From Cyclina sinensis (Eukaryota; Mollusca; Bivalvia; Venerida; Veneridae): a stretch of DNA of 64,000 nt. How positions within the stretch are numbered: position 1 is the first letter of the stretch; each line of letters starts with the position of its first letter. This document shows positions 22,901-37,900 of the stretch, one piece after another. The stretch is taken from positions 26,212,361 to 26,276,360 of the forward strand of contig JAAONU010000003.1 in NCBI GenBank assembly GCA_012932295.1, given 5' to 3'. Below the pieces are notes generated by a model. That model was not told the origin of the DNA. It did not search any database and was given only the letters and a program-made list of their open reading frames with translations. The position numbers were made by a program, and so were the translations under genes.

Positions 22901-25900
22901 TTTTATTTCTATGTAAAATACATATATAGAGAGAGAGAGAGAAGAATAGGGGACTTCTCTTGAGAGATTCATATCTTTGTATCGGAATGATACGGACTAA
23001 AATGGAAGACAGCACATGGGAGTTGAAATGTTCCGAAAAGAAACAGCAATATAGATGGGCATTCTATTTTCCCCGTTTCGATAAGACGTACACGTTTGTT
23101 TTTTTCTTCATATACCGGAAATTATGTTAACACAGAACTGCTTGCATTTGACTGATCGTAAGGACAATATTCCAGTTACTCAAACCACCATTTCGTGGAC
23201 TTTTAAGTGCATTGATATTAATATTCATAAATATAAATTATCGCTTGCGGTAAAAGTGTTTGCACGTCAGTTAATGAGTGAAAAGTGTCATCACACAAAC
23301 CATGACAATCAACCTGTCAGTATCTTTTACAACACATTTTTTTACACGAGCAGTTTACATGTGACCGCAGTAATTTTGTTAAGAAAAAGATTGTGAATAA
23401 TAGAAATTAGAGCATGTGCTACGATGAGAATTGTGTAAATCTTATAATGTTGTAATTAAAAGGCTTAGTTGTGTTAGTCATTCCTCTTTATTAACTGGCA
23501 TCATGTATTCATTTATGCTTTAGGCAAAAGCACGACGCCCGTCATTTCTATTTTCATTCTTACAAGAAATTGTTCAGTTTGAGCGAATTTCGAAATTTCA
23601 CAGGTGCAAAATTCAGGTTAAATCAGAAAGGAACAGAAATAATGTTCGCACAATTTTCAGAAAAAGGAATCCTCAGACAGAAAAAAGCAGAATGAAAGAG
23701 GATCGTTGTGTGTGTGGGTTTGTTGTTGTTGTTGTTGTTGTTTTTTTAAGCGAACTCTTTTTTAGTTCATCTACCCGCGAACTTGTAACTGAAACTCTTG
23801 TTTGCATTTTGTTATTTATTTTTTTAGTTCGAGCTTTATATCAACTGACAAAAATTGACATATTTTTTCTAACAACCTGTCACTTACACAAAATATTTTT
23901 GTATGACAAAAAAGAATTCGGAAGGTCATTTTACACCAATAACTATGTCAAAGTATTGTAACATGTGACATTTAACGTCAAGTTGTCAGTGTGATCTAAA
24001 AAAGAACACTTGAACAGGATGCAATAAATAAGATTTAAACTATGTAAAATCGAGTGTTTACATAACATGAAATTTCAGTTTATTTAAGTAAAATTTCGCA
24101 CAACTGGCCTTAAATCTAAAGAAATTTTGACAATTTTTTTTTCTTGTTATTTTGCGCTAATTTTGTATTTTCGTTTTGTGTTTTTGATAATTTTAGTATT
24201 TCTAGAATAACGGTAATTATCTTAAGAAAACATCAGACGGCAGATTTCTTTTGGTTATAATGTCAATCTTTTGTAGTTTTAAGATTCTGACACAATAAAG
24301 ATGAAGGTTTAACTTGATGACGTCTAAACAAAATTGTCGATTATGTAAATGCTAGCATTTCTTTGATCTCGATCTGTTTTAATTACACAAACTACACTTG
24401 GCTTAACGGGGTCTCTTTGTATCTGGTTGGCCACATACGTCTCCCGGAGAAGCTCTCGTATAACTTCAGGAGCACAACAATGTACGCTGTTTTCTTCTGG
24501 ACCATATGACCGTTAAACCCAAAAGCACTGCGGAAAGAAAATAAGTAAACTTTCACAAGATTCAAATGAATCACCTTATAACATGAATCAAATAGGCTAA
24601 ATTCATTTTATGATTGATAGTCATAAATTAAGGTATGCTGTAAAATGTAAAAAACAACAGATAATATATCTGAATGTCTTTGTTTATTGAGTTTTAACGG
24701 TTAAACAGATGATATTCTTCAATGTGTAACATTCAATGCCAAACTGTGCGTGAACTGAAATCATTTGATTTCATGTTTTGGTCTTGTTTGAATAAAACAC
24801 GTATATTGTCTATAAAGTGAGATTTTCTTTAAAGGCAGGTTGTCATTTGTATCGTTATTTGTAAAGCAACTTAAAGTAACATTAATAGTCAAAGGGATTC
24901 TGATATTAAAAAAAACCCATAAATTTGCACTGATTTGTTTCCGTAGAAAAACAAATTTAGAAACATTAATTGAAGAGGCATACCATACAATTAAGAATGT
25001 TAAATTTCTTTCAAAATCATATAAAACTGAATGATATTGAAGAAGTCATGACTTGATGACAAGATGTCAGTTACAAATTCGTAGTAGATCAGGTACTTGA
25101 ATGCAAAGTACAAGTCTTTACAGAGCTATTGTTGAACCACTTGTTTGAGTGATCAGCCATCAGTATATAAATAACACACATCAGCGACGGTGATAGAGGA
25201 TATTGACAACCCGAAAAAACTATAACACCCGAGGCGATAGCCGAGGGTGTTATTGTTTTTTGAGGGTTGTCAATATCCTCTATCATCCTCGCTGATGTGT
25301 GTTATTTATTTTATTATACCGAACCATACATGTGATCATGTTATATATACCTTAGGACTGTTTTCGTTTGGTAACGAGTCGAATCAAACTCAGCTAAACG
25401 CTTACAGTCAATATATTCAATAAGCGCCTTCGACGTCATCAGACGCTTGAATTTTCTGCAGGGTGTGCAAAAAAACAATAACACCCGGAGGGTTTTTGAA
25501 AAAAAAATGTTACCCTCTGAGCTGATGCAAAATGTAACATTAGTTTTAAAAGCCCGATCGCCTATGGAAATTTAGTATTGGCAGTTTACGTGAGGTATAA
25601 TAATTATAAATGAATACTTTCTTAGTGTCCATATGCCGTTAGGTGACATTTTCTAACATATATTGTTCTTCACATAATCAATCACTTTTCATTTTTTAGA
25701 GTAAGCCTATAATAAACATATTTTAGACGTGAAAGAGACCTAGTTACATATTATTTACATGATTTCTAAATATTCCCTGTTTTTTTTCAGCATTCATCAT
25801 GACTAAAATCAATCCTGATCATTTTGGACATTAAAATTGCTTAAGATAAGTCATTAGAACAAATCTACTAAACTTCAATTTGTCAATGCCCAAGATGAAT

Positions 25901-28900
25901 AACATTTCTTATTTCTTAATTAATAACAGCAAATTGTTTCCTCTCTGTTCTGTATGTGAAACTTTATTATCAGAGAATAGCAACGTTTAACATCAACTAT
26001 TTCCATTGTGTTCAATGATTTAATTAACATTTACCGTGACTCATCTTTCCAGATAAGTTTTAAATTTATTGAACAGGTTCGTGTATTGAATTCAAATGTA
26101 AAAGATGAAATATATCCGTGTGAGTTTTCTCTTTCTGTTTCTTTTATGTATTTGTTCGTTGATTTTTCTTTTTCCCCACTTTTATATGCCCGACGGGGCA
26201 TATTATGTTATGGTCCAGTGTGTCCGTCCGTGTGTCCGTCTGTCTGTCCGTCCGTCCATTAGCAATTTTGTTTCCGAAGGATAACTTGAGTAACTTTTTT
26301 GCCTTCAGTCTTTTAACTTCATATGCTTATTGCCAACATTAAGTGGATGATGTCTACTGATTTTGGAGTCAGTAGCTCAAAGGTCAAGGTCACAGTGAAA
26401 ACCATTTCCGCCATGATACTTGACAATCATTTGTTGTAGAGACTTCAAACTTTATACCATAATTGCACACATTGAGTGGATGACCCCTATACATTTTGGG
26501 GTCAGTATATCAAAGGTCAAGGTCACAGTGACCTAAATGTTTTGAATCATTTACACTGTAACTCGACAACTATTTGTCATAGAGACTTCAAAATTTATAT
26601 AATGGTTGCATACATTGAGTGAATGACCCCTTTTTGTTTTGGGGTCAGTAGATCAAAGGTCAAGGTCACAGTGACTTAAGCATTGAAAACTATTTCTTCT
26701 GTAAATCTTTATAACCATTTATCATACAGACTTCAAACTTCCTATGATGACTGATTACATTGAGAAAATAACCCCCGTACATCTTAGGATCAGTAGGTCA
26801 GATGTCAAGGTCACAATGCCCTAAACACTGAAAAGCATTTCTGCGGTATAACTTACAACTACTCCCCAGACTTCAAACCTCTTAGGATGATTGCCATCAT
26901 TTATTACATGATCCCTATACTGTGGGGATAAGTACAAAAGGTCAAGGTGACAATCAACTAAACAATCAATATTTCTGCACTATAACTTGATTACCATGCA
27001 TAACAGCATGGACATCATAACATTTGAAAGACTGACATTTATACAAATTATTAAACCTAAAATTAAAATATGATAAAGATCTATAAAACTCTAAAATTAA
27101 AATTATAAATTTTAAAATTCAAAATATCATAAATCAAAAACAAAAAAATCAAACTTTAAAGCAAATCATTTCAATCCAAAGCCTAAGGTTTTCTCCCTTA
27201 TATCACAAATGCATCATACTTAGAAAAAACACCCTTCGATCATATAATGCTCCGCCCAGCGGTGCTCTTGTTGTTATTGTTTCTTAACAGAGATGTCACA
27301 TAACATTTATTACACATGCAAAGTTTTATAAATCAAATTACATTTATACGACATATTTCACGTTAGAATGTCATTTCATTTCAGAGCCAAATGGTACGAC
27401 TCCAAGTGCGATTCAAAACAGGCGCTCGTAGCTTTCGTCGAGTCCGTAGAGTCGTACGACCCAGATGTGATCATAGGACCTCCGTGTTCCACAGGTTAGT
27501 TATTATTTAGACCAACTTCAATGCTGTCTTTTATTTTCTAGTGATGTGCATAGTTGTTCGAGGCAGAAGGATAAAAAATTAAAACGGTCTCTGCTTCATT
27601 TTATAGAGTTTCAAATGCTATAAACAAGAGTACAGAAACCATTCACTGTGTCTGTTAGGAGAGCTGATGTGCATTTCATGGCTTTTTTTGCGTTTGTTAT
27701 GCCCCCGGAGAGTGGCATATACACATGTAGCAGTCGCTGTGTTCGTCAGTTAGTTCATCCGTCCGTTTCATCTTCTCTGTGCATCTCTTCCTTCTACAAT
27801 TTTCATTTGATTTTCAGAAACTTCACAAAGGAATCATTATCAAGTGCCAAAGCGCATTCTGCTTTTTTTTATTTGGACAGCTCAGTGCCAAATTATCTTA
27901 AAATAAAACATGAAGGGGATATGATAGTTTTGTGTCGAACCCACAATATACACTGGTACGTGTTTGTGCTTTCTGTAACAACGCACACTTCATCTCTTTT
28001 TTTTAGGATTTAATCATTTTGTTTTCATGTAAGAAACATTTCCACAGGCTTACATAACGTAATTGTTGATTCAACGCCCCTGTCGAGTCACGAAATAAAC
28101 ATAAATACATATAGTTTTTTTTCTTTTGTTTTATCCTCCATGCGTTTTAAATCTCGCTCTAAGGTTGTTTTTATACATTCATTTTTTGTTGTTGTCTGTT
28201 ATTTAACTGTACCATTATTTTTGCGAAAAGGCAAACTTGCTTATGTATGTTCAGCATTCTTTGTAAAAAGATAGAATTCAAGACATGATGAGAGTGAAAT
28301 TTTTAATCAAATTTATAAGAACTTTTGCACTCTCTATGACTATCTTAGGCGCAGTATGTACGAATAATATATGAGTAAGTCAAAGTTCAACGTTTTTACT
28401 ACTTTAAAAAATAACTATTGCATTTCTTGTAAGGTACCAAGTTTGTTTCATAAATAGTCAGAATGTGTTACTCTAGAAATGACAAAAATATTTTTGATTC
28501 ACAATAAAACATATTTTGTTTAATACTTTGCTGACTGCTCAAGACCGTAATATGACGGGAAATATAGTCATCGGCGCCATAACAGATGTACTGCACTTGA
28601 TTAACGATGTCAAATAACTCATTCCTGTAAACTATGCAATTTAAAATAGTTCTTGCAAAATTATCTGTTTGCAACAGTAGAGAAAGAATGGTCCATTCAT
28701 TGTCATGTTAACAATTATAAATTGTCTTTTGCATTAAGTTGTCGGCATAAACCAGACGGACTAGTATATAGAGGTTTTTGAGATAAAAGGTTTTGAGGGT
28801 AACACAAAATGATTTAAGCACATTTATTGTTTCGTGCAGCAGAACTCGATGTTGTTATACATCTTTTGAAGAAGATTCTTACGGATGTATCCGTTGCCAA

Positions 28901-31900
28901 GTTTTTTTTTATTAAGATTCTTACCTGCTTAACTAGGTCATGGGCGTTGTTTTCCTTTACCCTGTTTCAACACAAATTTATAGCAAAGAAACGTGACTAA
29001 ACTGTTAGAAACCTGTACTCGTAGTCTAGCTATGCGAGACAGTTTTATACTCTCCAACATCATAACTGCGACTTGTATTATCATATGTACTTTTTCATAC
29101 TGAAAACAACGCGAGACAAGCGTTCAAACGAACCAGACTGAACGCTTACATTTTATCATCGTTTTCAAAATTAACACTATAAACATCTTATGTATCAGTA
29201 GGAGTCCGCTTTAGTTAATTAACAGCAGACGTCTATATAACTAGTCTGCTTATAAATGTCGCAAATGTCATAATGCATTGTATTGTCCTCGTTTTGCTGA
29301 TCAGAAAAATCGAGTAAATAGCAAAATCATGAATGTAAATGTCTAATATAACATTTGATGGGCCCTTGAACATTTTCTTTCAGCAGAAAAGGGGTGCATC
29401 GCCTAGAGGTTTGATAAATAAATTGCTAAATCAGCAAAACACAGAAAAGGCGGCCGCTTCAATTTACATATCATGTAGTTGTAAAATAGTAATAGAGCTG
29501 AATTATATGGTTTAGATATAAATAAGTTTAGTTCAGTTCTGCATTGTTCTTTTCCTATTTGATGCTGTCCATGTCCGTTCGATCTGTTCTATTCCTTTAT
29601 TACTTTGATTTATTACCCAGGTCTTGTTGGAGTAGCCCAGCTAGGATCTATCTGGAACCTGCCGGTGTTCAGCTGGGTTTCTGACCTACTCGACTTCAAG
29701 GACAAGGACAAATATACAACCCTTGTCAGATTGTCTGGTCCTCTGTATGCCATTTGTAAGTAACGCACTGTTTTTTCACATTATCGTTATCTAATTGAAC
29801 CACTTGTTATATCATGCAATGTGTAACAGGCATACTACAACAAACAATGCTCAACAAGAGAGTGTGTGCGGATTATAACATGCCAAAATGTTAAACAGCA
29901 AAACTCGGCCAAATTCATGAAAGATGTATTTCGTTTAAAAGCACATTTATTTCTCTAATTTTGAATTTAAATCTGTCCTAGATTCTGTTAATTGTTTACA
30001 ATTTTCTACGAGGGCAAATAGAGAAATGAGAAAATATTTCAAAGCAGTTGTGTTTGCTACGGCAGAAGGCAAATGTCATCTCTGGTATTATACAGATTAT
30101 GCATTGTAATTGTTTTATATCCGGTCGTTTTTTGCTGCAAATTTCCCATTAAAATCCATTGTTATTCAGGTGTTTTGACCATTACACATTAATGTTGTTT
30201 ATTCGCTTAAGGCTTCATCTTTCTCCGCTCTGCAAGCGACCAGATGAAATGTAAGAGACGAGATTTGTAAAAGCTCTCAATTAAAGTTTTTTTTGCTGCA
30301 AATTATCCATTAAAGTTCATTGTGGTCATTGCACATTAATGTTGTTTATTCGCTTTACGTTTCATCTTTCTCCGCTCTGCAAGTGACCAGATGAAATATA
30401 AGGGACGAGATTTGTAAAAGTCATATAATAAAATCTTAAACAAATGAAGTTCGAGAGAACGCTAGCGACCTGTGTATTTAGTTTGTTTAAAGATCACTCC
30501 GCCTCTTCATGATCAAATCAGCAGCCAGGTAATTACTAATGTTTCACCGATTGTCCTAGATATTTAAACAATGTTTTTGTCGGAACCTGGTTAAGTGATA
30601 TCATAAGTGAATTCGTCTTTAAGGTCAACCTTGTGGCGCCAGTTAGTTCCCCCTACCACAGTGACTTGACTTTCTAAGTTGTAAAAAAGGTAAGACCACA
30701 GCAACAAGTTCGTACTTAACCATCATAATACAGGTAGAAAAAATAACAAAAACAAACGAGAAAATAACTTACATTCGAATGGAAAACCTATTCATACTGT
30801 CACATTTAATACACTTTATTTCCCTGAAAGTTTAAATATTTTGTTCATTTAATGCAGTGGTTCACGTTGCGTCTTTTGATAAATTGTCACATCGTTAGAG
30901 CGAAACAAAGTCATAAGAAATAAGTTGGTCTTATATACATGTTTTTGATAACTTTCAAATGCAAAAATGCTTTTGAAAAAAAAGGATACTCTCCAAACGT
31001 ACGAGTAGAGTACGAGTAGAAGATGGTCTTGTCGGTGTTTGGATCCAACATAAAATGTCAATCCCAGCTGTCTGGTGAAATAAAATCGTCCAAATAGGTA
31101 AACAGGAAGCTTTCAGCAAATGTCAATCGTTATTTCAGGATTTCCGTTTGGGGTACGATGAGTGTAATGAAGAAAGACTATTTCACATAGATATAAACTC
31201 TTACATGAAGAAAACGAACAAACTTTCAGATCGTTAACAAATGTGATATTTTCATTTTATTGTTCTATATAAAGACATGATGGGTTTATCTTTTTTTCAT
31301 TATATATAAAGACTTGATGGGTTCTTGTATCGAAACCTCAGACAATGTAATAGTGATTTAGTAGGTCCATATAACTCTAAATCGATTTTAAATCTAAAGA
31401 CGAACCCGTGTCATATATAGAGAAGATTGACTATATATATAGACCTATTGGTTTAATATACTGAAAGATTTCATATTATAGTGAATTCACAGTTTTTTCC
31501 TAATAAGTTGTTTACAAGAGGACTGACTGCAGACGTGTCCATTATAATGCGGGTAGCTAATGTACAGAAACAGCAGAACGACCGAACATTTAGCATCGTA
31601 ATAACGATAATAAATATCTTTCTTCATTGCACCCATCGTTACCCCGTAATATTTCAGACAATGGTCATGTCATCATGTGATATATTCACCTTATGTAAAG
31701 ACGTATTGATCCAGCTTATCGGAAATTCTCGATATAATGCTTTATTGGTTTCATAACAGACAATGTTCGTACCATATAAAAAGAAACGCTCAAACTCGTG
31801 TTATATTATAGAATAAAGATGACGTCGCTTGATACATTGAATATATAATTGTATGCACTGTAAGTCTGACTCCATGTATTACTTTTTTCACACGACAAAG

Positions 31901-34900
31901 ATTGTTCTGTCTATACAAGATAGGGACGGCTGTCCATAGACTCTTAAATGAACACTAACTGATTTCACTTACTCGGATATCGTGAAAACCACTAGGTAAA
32001 TCGGCCAAAAAAATGAAAATCCCAGGTTACTGATTTGATCAAGAACGACGGACGAGGCAAAATAAACTATGAATTCAGTATCTGTTTGCAGTATCATGGT
32101 GCAACTTACTGATTTCAGTAATCTTATTACGATGCTAAATGTTCAGGTCGTTCTGCTGTTTCTGTACATTAGCTACCCGCATTAAAATGGATACGTCTGC
32201 AGTCAGTCCTCTTGTAAACAACTATTTAGGGAAAAATGTGAAAAAATGTTTCATGAAACTTTGTGATAACATGTATTCATTTGTAGATTTCATTTTGCCA
32301 AGTGTATTCCAGGTGACATTAATCTTTTAGCAGAAAGCGTCAAGAAAATCTTATTTCGCAATTTTCACTTAAACGTTTCATAAACTGCGTACATGAACTA
32401 GCTGGTATAAAGTCACTTAATTCTCGTAAATGTCTCTCTTATCTTTTATTTCTAAATCTCAGAAATTCACCAACGAGCTCATCAGGAAATTTAGTTGAAG
32501 TTGTCCCAAGGTCATCCAATTTAGATTTATCTGTTTATGATATATTTATATCTTAAAAACATAACCGCACAAAAGGATGTCCGGATTTTCTCAGAAAATG
32601 GGTCTAAGTACTTTTTCATCTGTCAACATTGCCAACATGCAGTCGTGTAACAATATGTTTTCATTCTGACAAAATAAATCTTTCTAGTACAATTGTAATG
32701 TATCTTATCTTGCTTTTGACAGTGGGTGAAGAAAAGGCTAAAGATAAAGCATGATGTCTGCTCGCCTACTGCTTCATTTGTTTCATGGAAACTGAAAATA
32801 GCTTTTGTTAATCTGCTTAAATTAATTTCAAAACCACTGCCTTATTTGTTAAGGCAAGTTATAATCCAAAGAATGGAAAATTATAGAAATGATTAAATTG
32901 AATGATTTCTTATAAGGTTAGATACATTAATATGATAGCAAGATATATCTAGCAACCTCGTGACAAAATTTTAATGTTTCTTTTATTGTATCCTTGTACA
33001 ACTTTCAATTTCAGTCACTCATAAAATTATGAGTAATGCGTTATATCATTTAAAATGACATAATGGGAATATTGTTTTCTTTTTATGATAAATTTGTTTG
33101 TATGCTGTATATATCTTAAGCTTTATTTATCTCGAAATTTGGTGACAACGATTGCTGTATTTAAGACATTCTAAAATCCACAATTATAGATGCAAATTAG
33201 ATAGTTTGCAGCATATGAATTACATAATTACATCAAATAAGAATATAAGATTCAAGCAAACCATGGAAAGATGTAAAAATGCATTTAATGACGCTGTCAA
33301 ATGCGCTTTGTCACGAATAACAAAGGCCTTAAAAATGACAAAGAGAATAAATCTGTCGACAACAACTTCCTTCTTTGTATATATGATTGTAATCTTCCCT
33401 TACTTCACAGCAACATTCGTTTTTATACATGTAATACTAGTAATATAATCAACAGTTTCATCTCTTTTGCTTAGATTTTAACTGATTTGGTTTTATTATC
33501 AGCTGTAAATTAATGAGCCTGAACTTATTAGATGACTTCTGCTGTGTCCAAGTTCACATGTAAAATACGTAAGTCACTATAGAAATTATCCGACTGGATT
33601 TGAACACAAAAATAACCATCTTGTTTAAAGGTCAGTTTAGTAATCTAGTTTTACTGGGCCATCTTAACCATTGACTAAGTGCTTATTTTATTGCCTTGGA
33701 ACATTTATATATAACCAGAACAACAATATAGCACATGAACCTTTCAGGCATTTCAAATGCAGCAGTAATTGTCTTTTACTCAAACGGTAGCTGCTCCCTG
33801 GCTTTAATATAACAATGGGAATTTTGATTGCTATTTGTACGTGCTTTTCCAGCCGAAACTATGCGACAAATTGGTCTATTCTTCTCCTTGGCACTATTTT
33901 GCCCTTATCTACGACAAGCAAGCCCCGTACGAGGCGGTGGCAGTTGCTCTCAGGGAGGCGGCAGTTGGCAAGAACTACACAATCAAAAGCACCCATTACA
34001 TCAACGGAGACACCAAAGATGAACATATCGTTGCCATGTTACAACAGATTAAGAAATTTGCAAGAGGTATGTCTGATTATATGCATTATGGATCTTGAGA
34101 TATTCTTGAGACTTTGAGAATTATTCATTCATCTGCTGCGTGCAATTTGCATAAGTAAACAGTCTTTGATAGTTTGGGTTTGTGACGATAAATTTTGTTA
34201 CATTTTCAAGTAAATAGGACAATGATCAAAACAGTTTAAAGACGATCGATTTACTAGAAATTGCGAATGAAAAAAATTGTGACCTTAGATGTCAAGCTTT
34301 ATAATTGATTTCTTTTATCTAAACATATATAATTGCTTTAAAGTTGTAGTGAAACCGTCTAGACATGGTTCGTCTAGGTAAACAAAATATCAGAACAACG
34401 CATGTGCACGCAGACCGTATATCTAAAATGTAAGCGGAGTTCATGTAATAAATGGTATTTTTGTCTCACTTTGTCATTAAAACCACTTCTAAGAAAGAGA
34501 AGAAAAATTTAAATGAATTCACATCATTCTGTAAGCCTTTTTGCCTTTTACTTTTTAAGTCTGTCAGCTAACTGTAACTTGTTTACTATCTATATTTACT
34601 ATTTTGATTCTACACTGTGTATAATTCAAAACTCGGTGTTTTACTTGCATGTTTGACAACAACGCAAGTGTTTACTGAAAACATGTGTCTAGAACTATAA
34701 AAAAAACTTTAGTCAATATTTGTTAAATTTTTATCTTGTTAATTCAGAAAGCTTTATCAAATTCTTTATAAAGGGTCATTATCTAACTTAGCCGATGATT
34801 TACTTAATTATTATGTATTTAATTCTCAATAAGAACATATGTTTTTCCAAATGTTTGTTTTCCATCTTAAGAAAGTGTTTTTTTTATAAAACACTATCTA

Positions 34901-37900
34901 CCCAAAAGTTATATAACATCAACTCTATTCTTTAAGACTAATATTAATGCAATTAGTTCAGACGCCCTTTGTAATTTGAATTTTTGATTGACACTTTTAG
35001 AAATAATTATTTAATAAATTATTTATTTATTTTGAAGGAAATGAAATGTTATTAGTTTAAGGGTATGTCATTCATGCTTTGATTTCAGTGATCATATTTG
35101 TTGTTCCCTGGCACACTTTGCGCCGCCATCTTCTGCTTGCCCACGAGCTTGGAATGGCTAATGGAGAATATGCGTTCCTATGCGTTCACGGGGATGTGAG
35201 TAATGTAACAATTTATTTGTTTAAAGATTTCCGTTTGATAAAGTAAAAGACAATTCTAAACATCATTAGTCGAAAACAAGTGCACTTTACGGTCATTTTG
35301 AAGTTCAGTTCATATTGTAACATGTAGTCGAGAGAACGCTGAACGCTGTATTTGGAGTTCAGTGGTTTGATTCCCACCAGAAATAAGTAGTCAGTGACTA
35401 CCCACTTTCCACGTTTTCGGTGCAAATACTGCTTTGAACCGAAGAGGCTGTCAGCCAGCATGACTAATTTAAGTTGCAAAAACTTGTTTCACGATCGGTG
35501 TAAAATAAAACAAGGTTAAACAATAGTAACATACACGTACATAGTTTATCTGCATAACAATTTCGTCATTTTCAGTAAAATGTTTTTAACTTAGACACTA
35601 GTGAAATCACATTTAGCACGTTTAGGTTTTTAATATGTTTTGTAAAAAAGGTAAATGCATAGATTAAAAAAATAAACGTTTACACTTGCCTAATACTTTT
35701 ACCTGGAAAAGATTTGAGCAAAGATTCATTTGCATTGACATATTATTGTTGTTCTAACATTGTTATTTATCTGATGATTTTTTTCTTTTTTCTTAGTTAT
35801 TTAACTGGGATGTTATGGACGAGAAGATCATGTCTGACTGGGGATGGAGAAGAGATGATGCAGACGACGAAAAAGCACGGGAAATTTTCGAATCCGTTAT
35901 ACATGTAAGTTAGCAAAACAGAGGTTAATTAATAAAACAGGTTCTGGCATTCGGATCTTCACATCTTAAACTTTTAGATTGAATTCACGTCCAGAAAGTA
36001 TCTCGTTGTTTCATTCCTTTCAACTGACCTCTCAGGTTTTATTTTAGAGCACAGATTAGAGCTCTGCCGAAGCTTGATATGCATTTAGATGCTTATAGAG
36101 TTGTCTATTATTTATGCTTCGGTACAATTCTTAGGTATAAAATCTAATATTGATTTTTACCTGAGGCCGGTATTTCAAATTAAAAATTAATGGATTGACT
36201 GATTATTTAACCATACCAAATCTTTAAAAGCCCAGTTTATGAATGAAAAATGATAAATATCTTTCAGATTATAATGGAACCACTTGATAAGAATACTTAC
36301 GAAGCTTTCCGAAATTTCACGACTACTGCCGCTGCTGCGAATTTACCGGAATGGGAACTGCCTTTCAATGGCACAGATGTAAGACTAAATTTCATTCTCA
36401 AAAACATTACATTGTGTAAAGGACAGTTCATATCTAGCCACATGTCTGTTACACAAATTTAACAGGTGTAATTATAAATTCAGAATATGTAAATTGACTA
36501 AATATATCAAGCATCTAAATAATCGAAGGAAAGAGTGGGTTTGTAAATACAGAAGTTAATAAAAAAAAGTGTGTGCTTTAGTTGTAAAAGGGTGTTCATT
36601 GACAAACTACTGATGCAATGAAAAGTTAGTTTGTTCTGAATTAGAAAATTTCAGAAATATAGAGGAAAAGTCACTCTGGGATGATGAATGATGTACATTA
36701 ATTTTCTAGCTTACAAAAATGAATAAGTTATCTATCAACAATTAATTTGAAAATTACATTTAAAAATTCCAACCTTACCTTTGCAGTTGGATGCATATGC
36801 GCCATATTTGTATGACGCCATCATAACATGGGCGCAAAGTGTAAACTACACGCTGGAACATGGAGACAACCCCAGAGATGGTGCTCACATATACCAAGTA
36901 GTCCCGGAGGCTGTAAATCTAAAAGGTAAATAGCCTTATTGTTCAACTTGGTAATTCTCGCAATCGTTTGTAAGATAATGAAATCAATTCCAGCGTATCT
37001 CTGTATGACTTCAGGAGATGATTTCTTAAGAGCATATCTCTGAAATGACGTTACTGAGATTACAATCCTTCATTTCCAAAAATAGGTATACTTAAACTCT
37101 CGCACATATTTTCTTCAAAATCTCCTTCTCTTTAAGTTCTGTTCTACCATTATCTTGTAAAGCATTTATAAACAAAAGCGATATATGAGTAATAGATGAT
37201 GGCAGCATGGATTGGAAATATTTCTTTTTCTCGATGGTAGATTTCCCGAGAACTGCATGCTGTAAACGCTCACTCGATGAACAACTGTGTTATCTAATTT
37301 GAGTTACCGTCTTCTGTGTCAAGATAAGCAGAACTATGAAAGTGTACAATACATGCACTTGAATAATTGAACTTGAAGAGTAAACGTCAAGGAATGTACA
37401 ATTTAACTTGGTAGGGAATACGACTGGTTCTTGACATTTGCTCAATCACTTTATGACATAAGAAACAATATCTAAAACAACATATATTCCCTGATGGTCG
37501 ATCTGTTTTATTATTGTAGGTGTTACTGGTGATATCGTGTTTAACTTGCCTGAGATGGAAAGAATGTTAAACTACCGTGTGCTTGATATGAAGGAAGATG
37601 GCACATTTTACTCACTCTTTCAGTTCTTCTTTAAAAAGGACATGAAGATGGAGTTCAAAACTGTAAGTTTTTAAGTAATTTACCGTTTAATTTTCTTGTA
37701 AGTTTCTGTGTACTTTACAGTTTAGTTTGCATATAAGTTTATAAAGTGTTCATATTTCTTCAATCTGCGTGTAAGTTTATGTGTAATTTACTATTTAATT
37801 GCGTGTAAATTGCTGTGTAATGTACTAGTTTAGTTTGCATATAAGTTTATAAAGTGTTCATATTTCTTCAATCTGCGTGTAAGTTTATGTGTAATTAACT

